A stretch of DNA of 53,354 bases from positions 1-53,354 of the forward strand of contig JAUHYR010000008.1 in assembly GCA_030426475.1 (NCBI GenBank), given 5' to 3'. The position numbers and the translations under genes were made by a program. Below the pieces are notes generated by a model, which had not been told where the DNA came from, did no database searches, and saw only the letters and a list, made by a program, of their open reading frames with translations. Shown in pieces: positions 35,993 to 45,134 of the stretch (position 1 is its first letter; each line of letters begins with the position of its first letter). Origin of the DNA: Bacteroidia bacterium. Lineage in GTDB: Bacteria; Bacteroidota; Bacteroidia; Flavobacteriales_E; Vicingaceae.

Positions 35993-36011
35993 ATTACTTA
36001 ACTTAGCTACA

Positions 36012-36881
36012 ATGAAAAAGTTAACAGCTACAATATTTTTTCTTTTTGCAATTACAATTGTAGTAGCACAGCCTTCATTAAAAGGTAAAATGATGCCTGA
36101 TTCCAATGCAGTTTGGGTGTTCGAGTGTGAATACGGGACAATTCCCAAAATACCAAATGAGAAAAGAATATACTTTACTGATAATAAAGATACATTGATA
36201 AACGGTAAGTTGTACAATAAGTTTTTTAGAAAGCATTTCCCTGATGTTTATTTAGGCGCATATAGAAATGACACGATTACTAAACAGGTTTTTCTTGTTC
36301 CTAGTGATAGTGTAAATGAATATTTATTTATCGATTTTTCTATGAAGCAAAATGACGTAAGAAATTTGATAACTTTTGATGATTATGCAATTACAAGCTT
36401 TCAATGGGAACGCAATAATTATTTCTTTTTGTATAACGATTCCAGTAAAGGTCCAATCAGTACAAGTATTCAAGGAAGTAATTTAAATGTAAATCCTTTT
36501 ATAATGAATTTTACTGAGGGTATTGGATATGATATGTATTCATATTTTGAAAGTACATGTGGCTTAAAATGCTTTTCAATTAATGGAAATTACTATCTGT
36601 GGGAAAACGGTTTTTGTCTTAATACTAATATTGAAGAACAAAATAATCAAATTAAAATTGAACTTTATCCAAATCCTGTTGCATCTACCTCTACTTTAAC
36701 TATAGATAAAATTGGAGAGGTTAAAAGCGTTAGTATTTATGATGTGTTTGGTAGAAAAGTAAAAGAATATTATCCGGCTAATGCTATAGAAATTAATTCA
36801 GCAGAATTTAAAAGTGGAATTTATTTTTATTCAGTAGTTACAACTCAAAAGAATTATAGCGGGAGATTTTTAGTGCAATAA
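36012..36881 (+). CDS. T9SS type A sorting-domain protein, function unknown
   Basis: A 289-residue secreted protein: signal MKKLTATIFFLFAITIVVAQ, an unrecognised middle domain (about 20-210) with scattered aromatic strands and two cysteines in STCGLKCFS, and a T9SS type A tail (ELYPNPVASTSTLTI, VSIYDVFGRKVKEY, SGIYFYSVVT). A box one base from the promoter consensus (TAACTTAG) lies just upstream. The stop codon runs into the terminator shared with rplT. Confidence 0.82.
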   Translation: MKKLTATIFFLFAITIVVAQPSLKGKMMPDSNAVWVFECEYGTIPKIPNEKRIYFTDNKDTLINGKLYNKFFRKHFPDVYLGAYRNDTITKQVFLVPSDSVNEYLFIDFSMKQNDVRNLITFDDYAITSFQWERNNYFFLYNDSSKGPISTSIQGSNLNVNPFIMNFTEGIGYDMYSYFESTCGLKCFSINGNYYLWENGFCLNTNIEEQNNQIKIELYPNPVASTSTLTIDKIGEVKSVSIYDVFGRKVKEYYPANAIEINSAEFKSGIYFYSVVTTQKNYSGRFLVQ

Positions 36882-36882
36882 A

Positions 36883-36910
36883 AAAGCGCCCACTTTTCAG
36901 AAGGCGCTTT
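36883..36910. terminator. Bidirectional terminator between the T9SS gene and rplT
   Basis: Stem AAAGCGCC/GGCGCTTT (8 bp, 12-nt loop) with A and T rich flanks lies between the convergent T9SS gene and rplT; both could use it. Confidence 0.8.
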
Positions 36911-36933
36911 ATAAGTTCTAAAGTTTTAGCGTT

Positions 36934-37278
36934 TTATTTTACAGAATCAACAACAGCTTTAAAAGCCTCAGGATGATTCATGGCAAGGTCAGCTAATACT
37001 TTTCTGTTTAACTGAATTCCTTTTTTGTTCGCTTTACCAATAAACTCAGAGTAAGACATACCATGTTGTCTAACACCTGCATTAATTCTGGTAATCCATA
37101 AACTTCTGTAATCTCTTTTCTTTAGTTTTCTACCTACATAAGCATACTGTAAACCTTTTTCTACAGCATTTTTTGCAACGGTATGAACATTTTTTCTACG
37201 GCCCCAGTAGCCTTTGGCCATTTTTAAGATTTTCTTTCTTCTTGCTTTCGCAGCTACTGAATTGACTGATCTAGGCAT
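36934..37278 (-). CDS. rplT: 50S ribosomal protein L20 (bL20)
   Basis: 114 residues, highly basic, binding 23S rRNA early in large-subunit assembly. [40 protein letters not shown] and [18 protein letters not shown] match the family along the full length. It closes the thrS-infC-rpmI-rplT group. In other bacteria L20 represses its own operon, but I see no leader here that would show this. Confidence 0.98.
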   Translation of the reverse strand: MPRSVNSVAAKARRKKILKMAKGYWGRRKNVHTVAKNAVEKGLQYAYVGRKLKKRDYRSLWITRINAGVRQHGMSYSEFIGKANKKGIQLNRKVLADLAMNHPEAFKAVVDSVK

Positions 37279-37377
37279 TTTGTTTTTGTTTTTTGACGAT
37301 AAGCGCCCGATTTCATTCGGATCTTTTGGCTATACCATCTGGTTAAAAATAATTTTAGTTAAACCGATTTGTTAAAG

Positions 37378-37572
37378 TTAGATGCACAATAATCGTTTCA
37401 CACTTTTCTCATCTGCTTTATCAACTACTGTAAAGTGAGTTAATCTAAGCTTTTGTTTTTTCGACTTTTTAGTCAAAATGTGACGCTTATAGGCATGCTT
37501 TCTTTTTATTTTACCAGAGCCGGTAACTTTAAATCTCTTTTTTGCGCTGGCATTTGTTTTCATTTTTGGCAT
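37378..37572 (-). CDS. rpmI: 50S ribosomal protein L35 (bL35)
   Basis: 64 residues, very basic, with the standard opening [20 protein letters not shown] and [16 protein letters not shown]. It lies between infC (28 bp gap) and rplT (99 bp gap), the usual order. No Shine-Dalgarno sequence precedes it, unlike infC. Confidence 0.98.
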   Translation of the reverse strand: MPKMKTNASAKKRFKVTGSGKIKRKHAYKRHILTKKSKKQKLRLTHFTVVDKADEKSVKRLLCI

Positions 37573-37600
37573 GACTGCTATATTTAAATTAAAAATTTAC

Positions 37601-38137
37601 TTATTTCTTTTTTGGTGCAAGCATCATTATCATTCTCTTTCCTTCCATCTTTGGCATACTTTCTACAGTAGCCACATCTTCTAATGCTTGAGCCATTCTT
37701 AATAAAAGTATTTCACCTTTGTCTTTAAAAAGGATGGTTCTTCCTTTAAAAAACACATAAGCCTTTACTTTTGATCCTTCTGCAATGAACTTTTCGGCAT
37801 GTTTAAGTTTAAATTCATAATCATGCTCGTCTGTATTTGGGCCAAATCTAATCTCTTTTACAACAACCTTACTCTGTCTAGATTTTAGCTCTTTTTGTTT
37901 CTTCTTTTGTATGTATAAGAATTTTTGATAATCAATAATCTTACACACAGGCGGTTTAGCATTTGGCGAAATTTCCACAAGGTCTAAATCTTGTTCTCTT
38001 GCCATTTCTAAAGCTTTTTGAGTGGGGTAAACCTTTGGCTCTATCCCATCTGCAACTACACGAACTTCCGGAACTCTAATCCTTTCATTAATTCTGTGTT
38101 CGTCTTCGTTTCTTCTTTTAAAAGTTTTTAGTGCTAT
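37601..38137 (-). CDS. infC: Translation initiation factor IF-3 with apparent AUA start codon
   Basis: IF-3 binds the 30S subunit and checks start codons. The first in-frame ATG (38005) would drop the conserved N-terminal domain. The frame stays open upstream and encodes [20 protein letters not shown] and [20 protein letters not shown], which is the normal IF-3 N-terminus. The only sensible start is ATA at 38137-38135, 7 nt after a perfect AAAGGAGGA, giving 178 residues. Core motifs [38 protein letters not shown] and the [12 protein letters not shown] end follow. A rare start codon fits known IF-3 self-control through start-codon discrimination. It follows thrS by 18 bp. Confidence 0.93.
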   Translation of the reverse strand: MALKTFKRRNEDEHRINERIRVPEVRVVADGIEPKVYPTQKALEMAREQDLDLVEISPNAKPPVCKIIDYQKFLYIQKKKQKELKSRQSKVVVKEIRFGPNTDEHDYEFKLKHAEKFIAEGSKVKAYVFFKGRTILFKDKGEILLLRMAQALEDVATVESMPKMEGKRMIMMLAPKKK

Positions 38138-38143
38138 TTTAAA

Positions 38144-38152
38144 TCCTCCTTT
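38144..38152 (-). promoter_or_regulatory. Strong Shine-Dalgarno sequence of infC
   Basis: Minus strand AAAGGAGGA with GGAGG at 38149-38145, 7 nt before the ATA start. The sites I checked upstream of rpmI, rplT, thrS and other genes lack such a site, in line with the phylum, so its presence here helps to fix the unusual start codon. Confidence 0.85.
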
Positions 38153-38155
38153 TAA

Positions 38156-40093
38156 TTAAACTTTTAATGAGCTTTCAATCTCATTATTAACTATTTCTAT
38201 AAATTCATTTATGCTAAACGTTCCTAAATCACCTTGTCCGTGTTTACGAACAGAAACGGTTTGGTCAGTTTGCTCTTTCTCGCCAATGATAAGCATGAAA
38301 GGCACTTTTTCTAACTCGGCATCTCTAATTTTTTTGCCTACCTTTTCTGCCCTTTCGTCAACGAGCGTGCGAATATCGTAATTATTTAACAATTTTAAAA
38401 CACTTTGGGCGTATTCGTGATATTTTTCACTTACCGGAAGTATTTTAACTTGCTCGTTTGTGAGCCATATCGGGAAGTTTCCGGCACAATGCTCAATTAA
38501 AACCGCCATAAATCTTTCCATTGAGCCAAATGGTGCTCTGTGAATCATTACAGGACGATGTTTTTCATTATCGCTTCCGGTGTATTCTAACTCAAAACGC
38601 TCTGGAAGGTTATAATCTACCTGAATAGTACCTAATTGCCATTTTCTTCCAATAGCATCTTTTACCATAAAGTCTAGCTTAGGACCATAAAATGCTGCTT
38701 CTCCGTATTCAACAAACGTATTTAAGCCTTTTTCTTCTGCTGCTTCAATAATTGCTCTTTCTGCTTTTTCCCAGTTTTCATCTGTTCCGATATATTTTTC
38801 TGGAGCGTTTTTATCTCTTAAGGAGATTTGAGCTTCATAATCTTTAAAGTCAAGTATTTTAAAGATGTATAATACAATATCAATTACTTTTTTGAATTCT
38901 TCTTTTACCTGGTCGGGAGTACAAAATAAGTGGGCATCATCTTGTGTGAAGCCTCTAACTCTTGTTAATCCGTGTAACTCTCCACTTTGCTCGTATCGAT
39001 AAACCGTACCAAACTCTGCTAATCTTAATGGTAAATCTTTGTAAGACCTTGGTTGAGCAGCAAAAACCTCACAGTGATGAGGACAATTCATTGGCTTTAA
39101 CAAAAACTCTTCATTTTCTTTTGGAGTTTTTATTGGCTGGAATGAGTCTTCACCATATTTTGCGTAGTGACCCGAACAAACGTACAATTCTTTACTTCCG
39201 ATATGTGGAGTAATTACTTGAACATAACCGGCTTCTTTTTGAGTTTTCTTTAAAAAGTCTTCTAATCGGCTTCTAATGGCAGTTCCTTTTGGAAGCCACA
39301 TGGGTAAACCTTGTCCCACACGATTAGAAAATGTAAATAACTCAAGTTCTTTCCCCAGCTTTCTATGGTCTCGCTTTTTAGCTTCTTCCAACATGGTTAA
39401 GTACTCTTCCAATTCTTTTTGCTTTGGAAAAGTAATGCCGTAAATTCTGGTTAGCTGTTTTTTATTTTCATCTCCTCTCCAATACGCTCCTGCTGTGCTT
39501 AAAACTTTAACTGCTTTAATAAAACCCGTATTTGGAACATGAGGTCCTTTACATAAATCGGTAAATTTTCCTTGAGTATAAAATGTGATGCTTCCGTCTT
39601 CAAGTTCTTCTATGAGCTCTAGTTTATACTCGTTATTTCTTTCTCGGTAAAACTTAGCTGCGTCTGCTTTTGAAATTTCTTGCCTTACGTATTCATTTTT
39701 TTGAGAAGCCAATTCTTTCATTTTAGCCTCTACTTTTGGAAAATCTTTTTCAGAAAACTCAGTATCTCCAAAATCTACATCATAATAAAAGCCGTTTTCA
39801 ATGGGCGGTCCAATAGTAAATTGAATGTCAGTATATAATTCTTGCAATGCTTCTGCCATTAGATGTGCAGATGAATGCCACATTACCGTTTTCCCTTCCG
39901 TATCGTTCCAGGTTAAAAGTTGAAGAGTTGCATCATTCTCAATAGGTCGATTTGCATCAACAACTTCTCCGTTAACGATAGCTGCCAATACATTTCTTGC
40001 CAAGCCTTCGCTAATACTTTTAGCAATATCTAAAGAGGAAGTTCCTTTTTCCACTTCTTTTATTGCTCCGTCAGGTAAGGTAATTTTAATCAT
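38156..40093 (-). CDS. thrS: Threonine--tRNA ligase
   Basis: Charges tRNA-Thr. The 645-residue enzyme has an N-terminal TGS domain ([20 protein letters not shown]), an editing domain ([12 protein letters not shown], near 75), class II core with [13 protein letters not shown] (zinc ligand region), [16 protein letters not shown] and [15 protein letters not shown], and a C-terminal anticodon domain. The frame extends to an ATG at 40126, but the -7 promoter box covers that codon, so the ATG at 40093 is the start. It is first in thrS-infC-rpmI-rplT. Confidence 0.96.
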   Translation of the reverse strand: MIKITLPDGAIKEVEKGTSSLDIAKSISEGLARNVLAAIVNGEVVDANRPIENDATLQLLTWNDTEGKTVMWHSSAHLMAEALQELYTDIQFTIGPPIENGFYYDVDFGDTEFSEKDFPKVEAKMKELASQKNEYVRQEISKADAAKFYRERNNEYKLELIEELEDGSITFYTQGKFTDLCKGPHVPNTGFIKAVKVLSTAGAYWRGDENKKQLTRIYGITFPKQKELEEYLTMLEEAKKRDHRKLGKELELFTFSNRVGQGLPMWLPKGTAIRSRLEDFLKKTQKEAGYVQVITPHIGSKELYVCSGHYAKYGEDSFQPIKTPKENEEFLLKPMNCPHHCEVFAAQPRSYKDLPLRLAEFGTVYRYEQSGELHGLTRVRGFTQDDAHLFCTPDQVKEEFKKVIDIVLYIFKILDFKDYEAQISLRDKNAPEKYIGTDENWEKAERAIIEAAEEKGLNTFVEYGEAAFYGPKLDFMVKDAIGRKWQLGTIQVDYNLPERFELEYTGSDNEKHRPVMIHRAPFGSMERFMAVLIEHCAGNFPIWLTNEQVKILPVSEKYHEYAQSVLKLLNNYDIRTLVDERAEKVGKKIRDAELEKVPFMLIIGEKEQTDQTVSVRKHGQGDLGTFSINEFIEIVNNEIESSLKV

Positions 40094-40123
40094 ATTAATT
40101 TTTTGCCATTTTTTAATGGAGTG

Positions 40124-40131
40124 CAAAGTTA
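40124..40131 (-). promoter_or_regulatory. -7 promoter element of the thrS-infC-rpmI-rplT operon
   Basis: Minus strand TAACTTTG matches TAnnTTTG exactly, 30 bp ahead of the thrS start at 40093. It overlaps an upstream in-frame ATG and so excludes that codon as start. Confidence 0.65.
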
Positions 40132-40215
40132 GTAATTAGTGATTAGTAATTGACGATAAGTTTTAATTAATGTTAATTGATGTGGGATATTTGGCTTTTG
40201 GTTTATTGTAATCCT

Positions 40216-40223
40216 TATATTTG
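40216..40223 (+). promoter_or_regulatory. -7 promoter element of the DUF4199 gene
   Basis: TATATTTG matches TAnnTTTG exactly and ends 17 bp before the ATG. A TTTG at 40190-40193 lies 22 bp upstream and may be the -33 box. Confidence 0.65.
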
Positions 40224-40240
40224 GCAATTAATTAAAAGAA

Positions 40241-40765
40241 ATGAAGCCTTACGTAATAAAAAATGGATTGATATTAGGGTTAACGCTGGTAGCATATCAA
40301 CTAATACAATTCATGTTTGAACTTTATACTAATCAATATTTGGGATGGGGAATTTATATACTGATTATTCTCATGCTAATATTTACGCTACGCTCGTACA
40401 GAGAAGAGGCAGGTGGAGGATATATTTCTTATGGGAAATGTGTTGGATTAGGCTCACTGACTTTAAGTGTTGCTGCGGCTATTTCATGTTTGTTTTATTA
40501 TATCTACGTTAAATTTATTGATACCGGTATTACAGAAAATATAAAAGAACTGGCAATCGTTCAATGGGAAGAAGCCGGGATGAGTGAAGCACAAATAGAA
40601 CAATCATTAGAATTTGCGGAATGGTTTATGGCGCCCGGATTTATGGCAATCTCTGCTTTCTTTGGATATATGTTTATGGGTGGAATAATTTTGCTGATTA
40701 TAGCAGCTTTTATGAAAAGAGATAATCCTAACCCTGATATTGATTCATTAGATTCTGGAATATAA
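40241..40765 (+). CDS. DUF4199 family membrane protein
   Basis: 174 residues with four membrane helices (about 7-27, 34-50, 67-90 and 137-158) and a soluble loop between the third and fourth containing EEAGMSEAQIEQSLEFAEWF. This layout, with the loop before the last helix, is that of DUF4199, a Bacteroidota family often next to a GT2 glycosyltransferase, as here. Its stop overlaps the glycosyltransferase start. Function unknown; the pairing suggests a role in lipid-linked sugar transfer. Confidence 0.82.
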   Translation: MKPYVIKNGLILGLTLVAYQLIQFMFELYTNQYLGWGIYILIILMLIFTLRSYREEAGGGYISYGKCVGLGSLTLSVAAAISCLFYYIYVKFIDTGITENIKELAIVQWEEAGMSEAQIEQSLEFAEWFMAPGFMAISAFFGYMFMGGIILLIIAAFMKRDNPNPDIDSLDSGI

Positions 40766-41717
40766 AAAGCAAATATCAATTGTAGTTCCTCTTTTTAATG
40801 AGGAAGAGTCTTTACCTGAACTTTCTGCATGGATTGACAGAGTGATGCAGGCTAATTCATTTTCCTATGAGATTGTGTTTGTGGATGACGGAAGTAAGGA
40901 TAAATCCTGGGAAGTAATCCAAAATTTAAGTAAACAAACCCCCAATATTAAAGGAATTCAGTTTAGAAGGAATTATGGTAAATCGGCTGCATTAAATACA
41001 GGTTTTGATGCTTGTGAAGGCGAAGTGGTAATTACTATGGATGCTGATTTACAAGATAGCCCTGAGGAGATTCCTGATTTGCGAAAAATGATTTTGGAAG
41101 ATGGTTTTCATTTGGTTTCCGGGTGGAAGGCCAAGCGTTATGACCCAATTAGTAAAACTATACCTACCAAACTTTTCAATTTTGCCACCAGAAAAATGAG
41201 TGGTATAGAACTTCATGATTTTAATTGTGGCTTGAAGGCATATCACTCTGATGTAGTTAAGAATATCGAAGTGTACGGTGAAATGCATCGTTATATTCCG
41301 GTAATTGCAAAGTGGGCAGGTTTTACTAAAATAGGAGAGAAGGTAGTTCAGCATCAAGAGAGAAAATACGGCTCCTCTAAATTTGGCTTGGAGCGTTTTG
41401 TAAATGGTTTTCTTGATTTAATGTCTATTACTTTTGTTTCAAAGTTTGGGAAGCGACCAATGCACTTCTTTGGAGCTCTTGGAACCATTATGTTTATTCT
41501 TGGTTTTTTAGCTTCACTTTGGTTGGGCATAGATAAACTTTTTATTGATACTAAGGCTAGACTTATTACAAGTTCACCTTACTTTTATATTGCACTTACC
41601 TCTATGATAATTGGTTCGCAATTATTTTTAACCGGATTTTTGGCAGAACTAATTTCACGTAATTCTGCCAATAGAAATTCTTACCAGATTAAATCCAAAA
41701 TGGGGCTTATCGATTAA
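40755..41717 (+). CDS. GT2 glycosyltransferase, GtrB/DPM-like with C-terminal membrane helices; non-standard start
   Basis: About 320 residues. The N-terminal segment EYKKQISIVVPLFNEEESLP is essential to the fold but lies upstream of the first usual start (GTG, 40842). A stop at 40749-40751 and only ATT, CTG, ATA codons in between mean it must start at CTG 40755 or ATT 40752, unless a base is misread. Motifs: FVDDGSKDKSW, MDADLQDSPEEIP, the RKYGSSKFGLERF end of the catalytic domain, then two membrane helices. It should load a sugar onto polyprenyl phosphate. The overlap with the DUF4199 stop points to coupled translation. Its stop overlaps the MuiA-like stop. Confidence 0.88.
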   Translation: MEYKKQISIVVPLFNEEESLPELSAWIDRVMQANSFSYEIVFVDDGSKDKSWEVIQNLSKQTPNIKGIQFRRNYGKSAALNTGFDACEGEVVITMDADLQDSPEEIPDLRKMILEDGFHLVSGWKAKRYDPISKTIPTKLFNFATRKMSGIELHDFNCGLKAYHSDVVKNIEVYGEMHRYIPVIAKWAGFTKIGEKVVQHQERKYGSSKFGLERFVNGFLDLMSITFVSKFGKRPMHFFGALGTIMFILGFLASLWLGIDKLFIDTKARLITSSPYFYIALTSMIIGSQLFLTGFLAELISRNSANRNSYQIKSKMGLID

Positions 41718-43393
41718 AAGCTTGGAGCACTTATTGTTCTGTATCTAGCTTTAGTAGAAACCTGTTTGTTTTTCGGATACTTGATAGAATAAGACAATTC
41801 ATAGCTTTTCGTTTCTCCTTTAGGAATTTCAGCTTTCCAGGTTAGCTGACCAGTTGTTTTGTTCTCTTCAGCACCCGATATATTTTGAACATCTACAGAA
41901 ATTTCACTGTTTTGAGAAATAGGGTATTGGTCTAGTATTTCAATTTTTATGGCCTTATCATGATTGTTTTTTACTTTAATTTCATAGGTATAGCTATCCT
42001 TTCTTTGGCTGCCAATTATATTTTTACTTTGAAAATCTTGTTTTTCAGTTCTTGAAACCAATACTTTTTTGTCTCTTCCTAATGAAATATCAAGTGTATC
42101 TTCAAAGTTTAATGTATTGATTTTAGATACTCCTGTAAATGTATTCCCAAAGTAAATGTTGGCAGGTCCTTCAATTAAATTAAGCTTTTCCCAGCCAGTA
42201 ACTCTGGCAAGTAAGAATGCATCTTTATCAATTTTTGGAACCACAATATGAGAATATTCAGCCGGCATATTTGTTTCGGAAATATCTACAATATATGGTT
42301 TGGCATCAGATGGAATAGTGTATGGCTTTGATATTTTAAAATCTACACTTAACTCAGAAACTGTAATGGTTTTATAATTTACATTTTTTTGATATTGTTG
42401 TTGTACTTGTTGTATTTGAGCATTACTTTCATAAGATAAATCATTTACTTTTCCATAAGAGCCTCTGTTACTATTGTAGGCTTCGTTTTTAAAACCTGCT
42501 CCGGATTTCTTTTTTAAATAGCTTGCTCCATAGTTTAAATACCAAGGGTCAAGATCCGGTCTTGATGCACTTTCATAAGGGTCGGCAGATGACAAAATTA
42601 GTGGAATACTATTCCAGTCAATATCAGTATTGTTAAATACCCGAGCTTTGTATTTTAAAATAATTGGTTTGCCAATTTCTTCAGCTACAATATCATAAGC
42701 TGGTTCCCAGCCGGCACTGTTTACTAAATATCGTATATCAAAACTTGCTGTGGCGGCAGTTTTTGTTTCTACCAAAATTCTTATCGTTCTTCTGTAAGGG
42801 TTGTTTTTGTAGTTCAGGGCATTTAGTTGCTGATTTAACTTATTTACTTCTTTTTGTAAATCGGTTTGTTTCTCAGTAAGCTTGGCTACCTCTTTGTTTA
42901 CTTCAAAAATTCTGCTTCTGTAAAAGTTAGCTGCTTTTTCTAATTCTAAAACCGATACTCCATTATTAGCGCCTCCAATGCTTTGGTTTTTTAAGAGTGT
43001 TTGTTTTTCGGTAGTATAAGCGTCTAATTCGTCTCTTACTAATTGCAGTTTTTTTGAGATTAACTCTACAGAATCTTTTAAGGTTTTAATTCTTGGTTCT
43101 AATTTTTCAGGGTTTAATGTGTTGATTTCACTACTTATAGAAAGCATTTCAATTCCATTGGATGGAATAACCTGAATACTTGAAGGGTCTAGTTTGTTTG
43201 ATAATTCATCAATTACTACAATAGATTTTCCTGCAGGAATTGAACCTGAAGCTGTTCGTTTAACTTCAGCTCCGTTAAGGTAAACGGTTACTTCTGCAAT
43301 TTTTGATTTAAAATCTTTTTCTGAAACATCTTGTGCTTTAGAAACACTAATTATTAAAGAAAATAGAAATAGAAAAGTGGTTAGTTTTTTCAT
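41714..43393 (-). CDS. MuiA-like (mucoidy inhibitor A family) DUF4139 protein
   Basis: A 559-residue exported protein: signal MKKLTTFLFLFSLIISVSKA, an N-terminal DUF4140-type domain (IAEVTVYLNGAEVKRTASGS), a coiled coil (about 85-195, KEVAKLTEKQTDLQKEVNKL), and a C-terminal DUF4139 domain with DIRYLVNSAGWEPAYDI and the SYEIKVKNNHDKAI-like end. The family name comes from an effect on mucoid growth in another bacterium; the mechanism is unknown. It is convergent to the glycosyltransferase, with 4 bp of stop overlap. Confidence 0.85.
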   Translation of the reverse strand: MKKLTTFLFLFSLIISVSKAQDVSEKDFKSKIAEVTVYLNGAEVKRTASGSIPAGKSIVVIDELSNKLDPSSIQVIPSNGIEMLSISSEINTLNPEKLEPRIKTLKDSVELISKKLQLVRDELDAYTTEKQTLLKNQSIGGANNGVSVLELEKAANFYRSRIFEVNKEVAKLTEKQTDLQKEVNKLNQQLNALNYKNNPYRRTIRILVETKTAATASFDIRYLVNSAGWEPAYDIVAEEIGKPIILKYKARVFNNTDIDWNSIPLILSSADPYESASRPDLDPWYLNYGASYLKKKSGAGFKNEAYNSNRGSYGKVNDLSYESNAQIQQVQQQYQKNVNYKTITVSELSVDFKISKPYTIPSDAKPYIVDISETNMPAEYSHIVVPKIDKDAFLLARVTGWEKLNLIEGPANIYFGNTFTGVSKINTLNFEDTLDISLGRDKKVLVSRTEKQDFQSKNIIGSQRKDSYTYEIKVKNNHDKAIKIEILDQYPISQNSEISVDVQNISGAEENKTTGQLTWKAEIPKGETKSYELSYSIKYPKNKQVSTKARYRTISAPSF

Positions 43394-43404
43394 GATATTT
43401 AATT

Positions 43405-44058
43405 TTATAATGTTGCAAGAGAGGTTATTCCTCCTTGTACTTTTTCGTTAATAGAAACATTTATTTTGGTACCAACAGGAAGAAAGATATCTACTCTTGA
43501 GCCAAATTTAATAAAGCCGCATTGCTGACTTTGTTTTACTTCATCATTTTCTTTAGAGTACATTACAATTCTTCTGGCAACCGCTCCTGCTATTTGTCTG
43601 AATAAAATAGCATGTTTATTATTTTCTACAACAATCGTTGTTCGTTCGTTTTCAGTAGACGATTTTGGATGCCATGCCACTAAATATTTTCCCGGATGAT
43701 ATTTTGCATATTTTACTTTTCCTTCAATCGGGTAACGATTTACGTGTACGTTTAAAGGAGACATAAACACAGAAATTTGAATTCTTTTATCTTTAAAATA
43801 TTCGGTTTCTTCCGTTTCTTCAATAGTTACAACAGTTCCGTCAGCTGGAGAAATTACATCATTAATGCTGCTGTTTACATAATTTCTTGCAGGAACTCTA
43901 AAAAAGGAAACTAAAAATAACCAAACTCCAAGCGAAACAATAACGCTCAAAACGAGAATGATTTGGTGTACTTTAAAGTAGTAAAGAATAGCATTTACTA
44001 TTGCAAAAAAAACGAATGATATTGCTAGTGTAGGAAATCCTTCTTTGTGGATGGTCAT
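43405..44058 (-). CDS. psd: Phosphatidylserine decarboxylase family protein
   Basis: 217 residues, the short PSD-B type. Makes phosphatidylethanolamine from phosphatidylserine with a pyruvoyl group formed by self-cleavage. Two N-terminal membrane helices, then VISPADGTVVTIEE, FMSPLNVHVNRYPIEGKVKY and the cleavage region GFIKFGSRVDIFLP, with Gly-Ser as the cut site. It lies 40 bp after cdsA, which makes the CDP-diacylglycerol precursor. The intervening pssA step is not in the window. Confidence 0.93.
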   Translation of the reverse strand: MTIHKEGFPTLAISFVFFAIVNAILYYFKVHQIILVLSVIVSLGVWLFLVSFFRVPARNYVNSSINDVISPADGTVVTIEETEETEYFKDKRIQISVFMSPLNVHVNRYPIEGKVKYAKYHPGKYLVAWHPKSSTENERTTIVVENNKHAILFRQIAGAVARRIVMYSKENDEVKQSQQCGFIKFGSRVDIFLPVGTKINVSINEKVQGGITSLATL

Positions 44059-44098
44059 AAATGTGATTTGTACAAATTTAATATATTCTTGAAATTGC

Positions 44099-44920
44099 TT
44101 AGCCTATTAGTAATAAATATAACCAAACCATTGGTGCGGCTAATAAAGTGCTGTCAAACCTATCTAACACTCCGCCATGACCGGGCATTATTTTACCAGA
44201 GTCTTTAACTTTTGCAGCTCTCTTAAACATAGATTCTACTAAATCTCCCAATGTTCCAAAAATTGTGATAATAAGACCTAGAATAATCCAATTGGTTACA
44301 CTTAAATTTTCAAACCAAAAATGATTAAGATAAGCAATTAAAACTCCTATAATTATTCCGCCAATAGTTCCTTCCCATGTTTTGTTTGGAGAAATTCTGG
44401 GAAAGAATTTATGCTTTCCAAAAGCTCTTCCTGTCAAATATGCTCCGGTATCGTTTGCCCACATTACAAAGAAAAATCCTAGAATAATATTCGGAGAATA
44501 CTCATTTGTAACACTATTTGTCATAAAACCTAATTGGTACAAACACCAAAAAGGTAGAGCTACATATAAAAAGCCTAAAAGACTTGATGAAACATAATTA
44601 AGTGGATTTTCATTTTTTGAAAAAAGAGTATAAATCAATAATAAAAAAACAGGTAAGATTAATAATGAGTAATACTTTAAATCAATTGTATATTTCCAAC
44701 TTAATGTAATTAGCAAGAATAAAATAATTGAGGGAACAAAGGAAAATACCCAATTAAATTGGTTTTTTGTTTTTTTAAGAAGCTGATTACATTCATAAAT
44801 ACCTACAAAGGAAAGCAGTGTTATTAGCGCAAAAAATAGAGTATGGTAAAAATAAATACAGCTAATAAGAATAACTACAAAAAAGAATCCGCTGATTGTT
44901 CTTGTTACAAATGAATTCAA
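44099..44920 (-). CDS. cdsA: Phosphatidate cytidylyltransferase (CDP-diacylglycerol synthase)
   Basis: 273 residues, polytopic inner-membrane enzyme making CDP-diacylglycerol from phosphatidate and CTP. Seven or eight helices; the signature at the end, GDLVESMFKRAAKVKDSGKI followed by PGHGGVLDRFDS, is complete, and NDTGAYLTGRAFGKHKF and SPNKTWEGTIGG precede it. The start is TTG at 44920, overlapping the DUF2007 stop in TTGA. It belongs to the rsfS-ftsH-DUF2007-cdsA-psd group. Confidence 0.95.
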   Translation of the reverse strand: MNSFVTRTISGFFFVVILISCIYFYHTLFFALITLLSFVGIYECNQLLKKTKNQFNWVFSFVPSIILFLLITLSWKYTIDLKYYSLLILPVFLLLIYTLFSKNENPLNYVSSSLLGFLYVALPFWCLYQLGFMTNSVTNEYSPNIILGFFFVMWANDTGAYLTGRAFGKHKFFPRISPNKTWEGTIGGIIIGVLIAYLNHFWFENLSVTNWIILGLIITIFGTLGDLVESMFKRAAKVKDSGKIMPGHGGVLDRFDSTLLAAPMVWLYLLLIG

Positions 44921-45132
44921 AGCAAAGATTTTGAAATGATGTGTTTGGCTTTCATAACGTCTGACTGACTTACATAAACTTCTATTTCGGCAGTTGTAGC
45001 ACTTAGGTGTAGATGCATGGAGTCAGTTTTATTAATAACAAAAGCTTTAATTTCGTTTTCTTCCAATAAAGCCAAAAGCAATTGAATTTTATGAATGAAG
45101 GAGGAACTGAATATTTTTATCCAGTCATTCAC
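44917..45132 (-). CDS. DUF2007 domain small protein
   Basis: 71 residues of the DUF2007 type, a PII-like small fold named a putative signal-transducing protein. KIFSSSFIHKIQLLLALLEE, NEIKAFVINKTDS and the end EVYVSQSDVMKAKHII show the usual layout. GTG start at 45132, two bases after ftsH, and stop overlapping cdsA. Function is not known; its fixed position between ftsH and cdsA suggests a part in membrane quality control or lipid balance. Confidence 0.8.
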   Translation of the reverse strand: MNDWIKIFSSSFIHKIQLLLALLEENEIKAFVINKTDSMHLHLSATTAEIEVYVSQSDVMKAKHIISKSLL

Positions 45133-45134
45133 AT

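Noticed and set aside
40131-40151. Direct repeat AGTAATT in the thrS/DUF4199 spacer
   Set aside because: Two copies of a 7-base AT-rich word are expected by chance at this composition.
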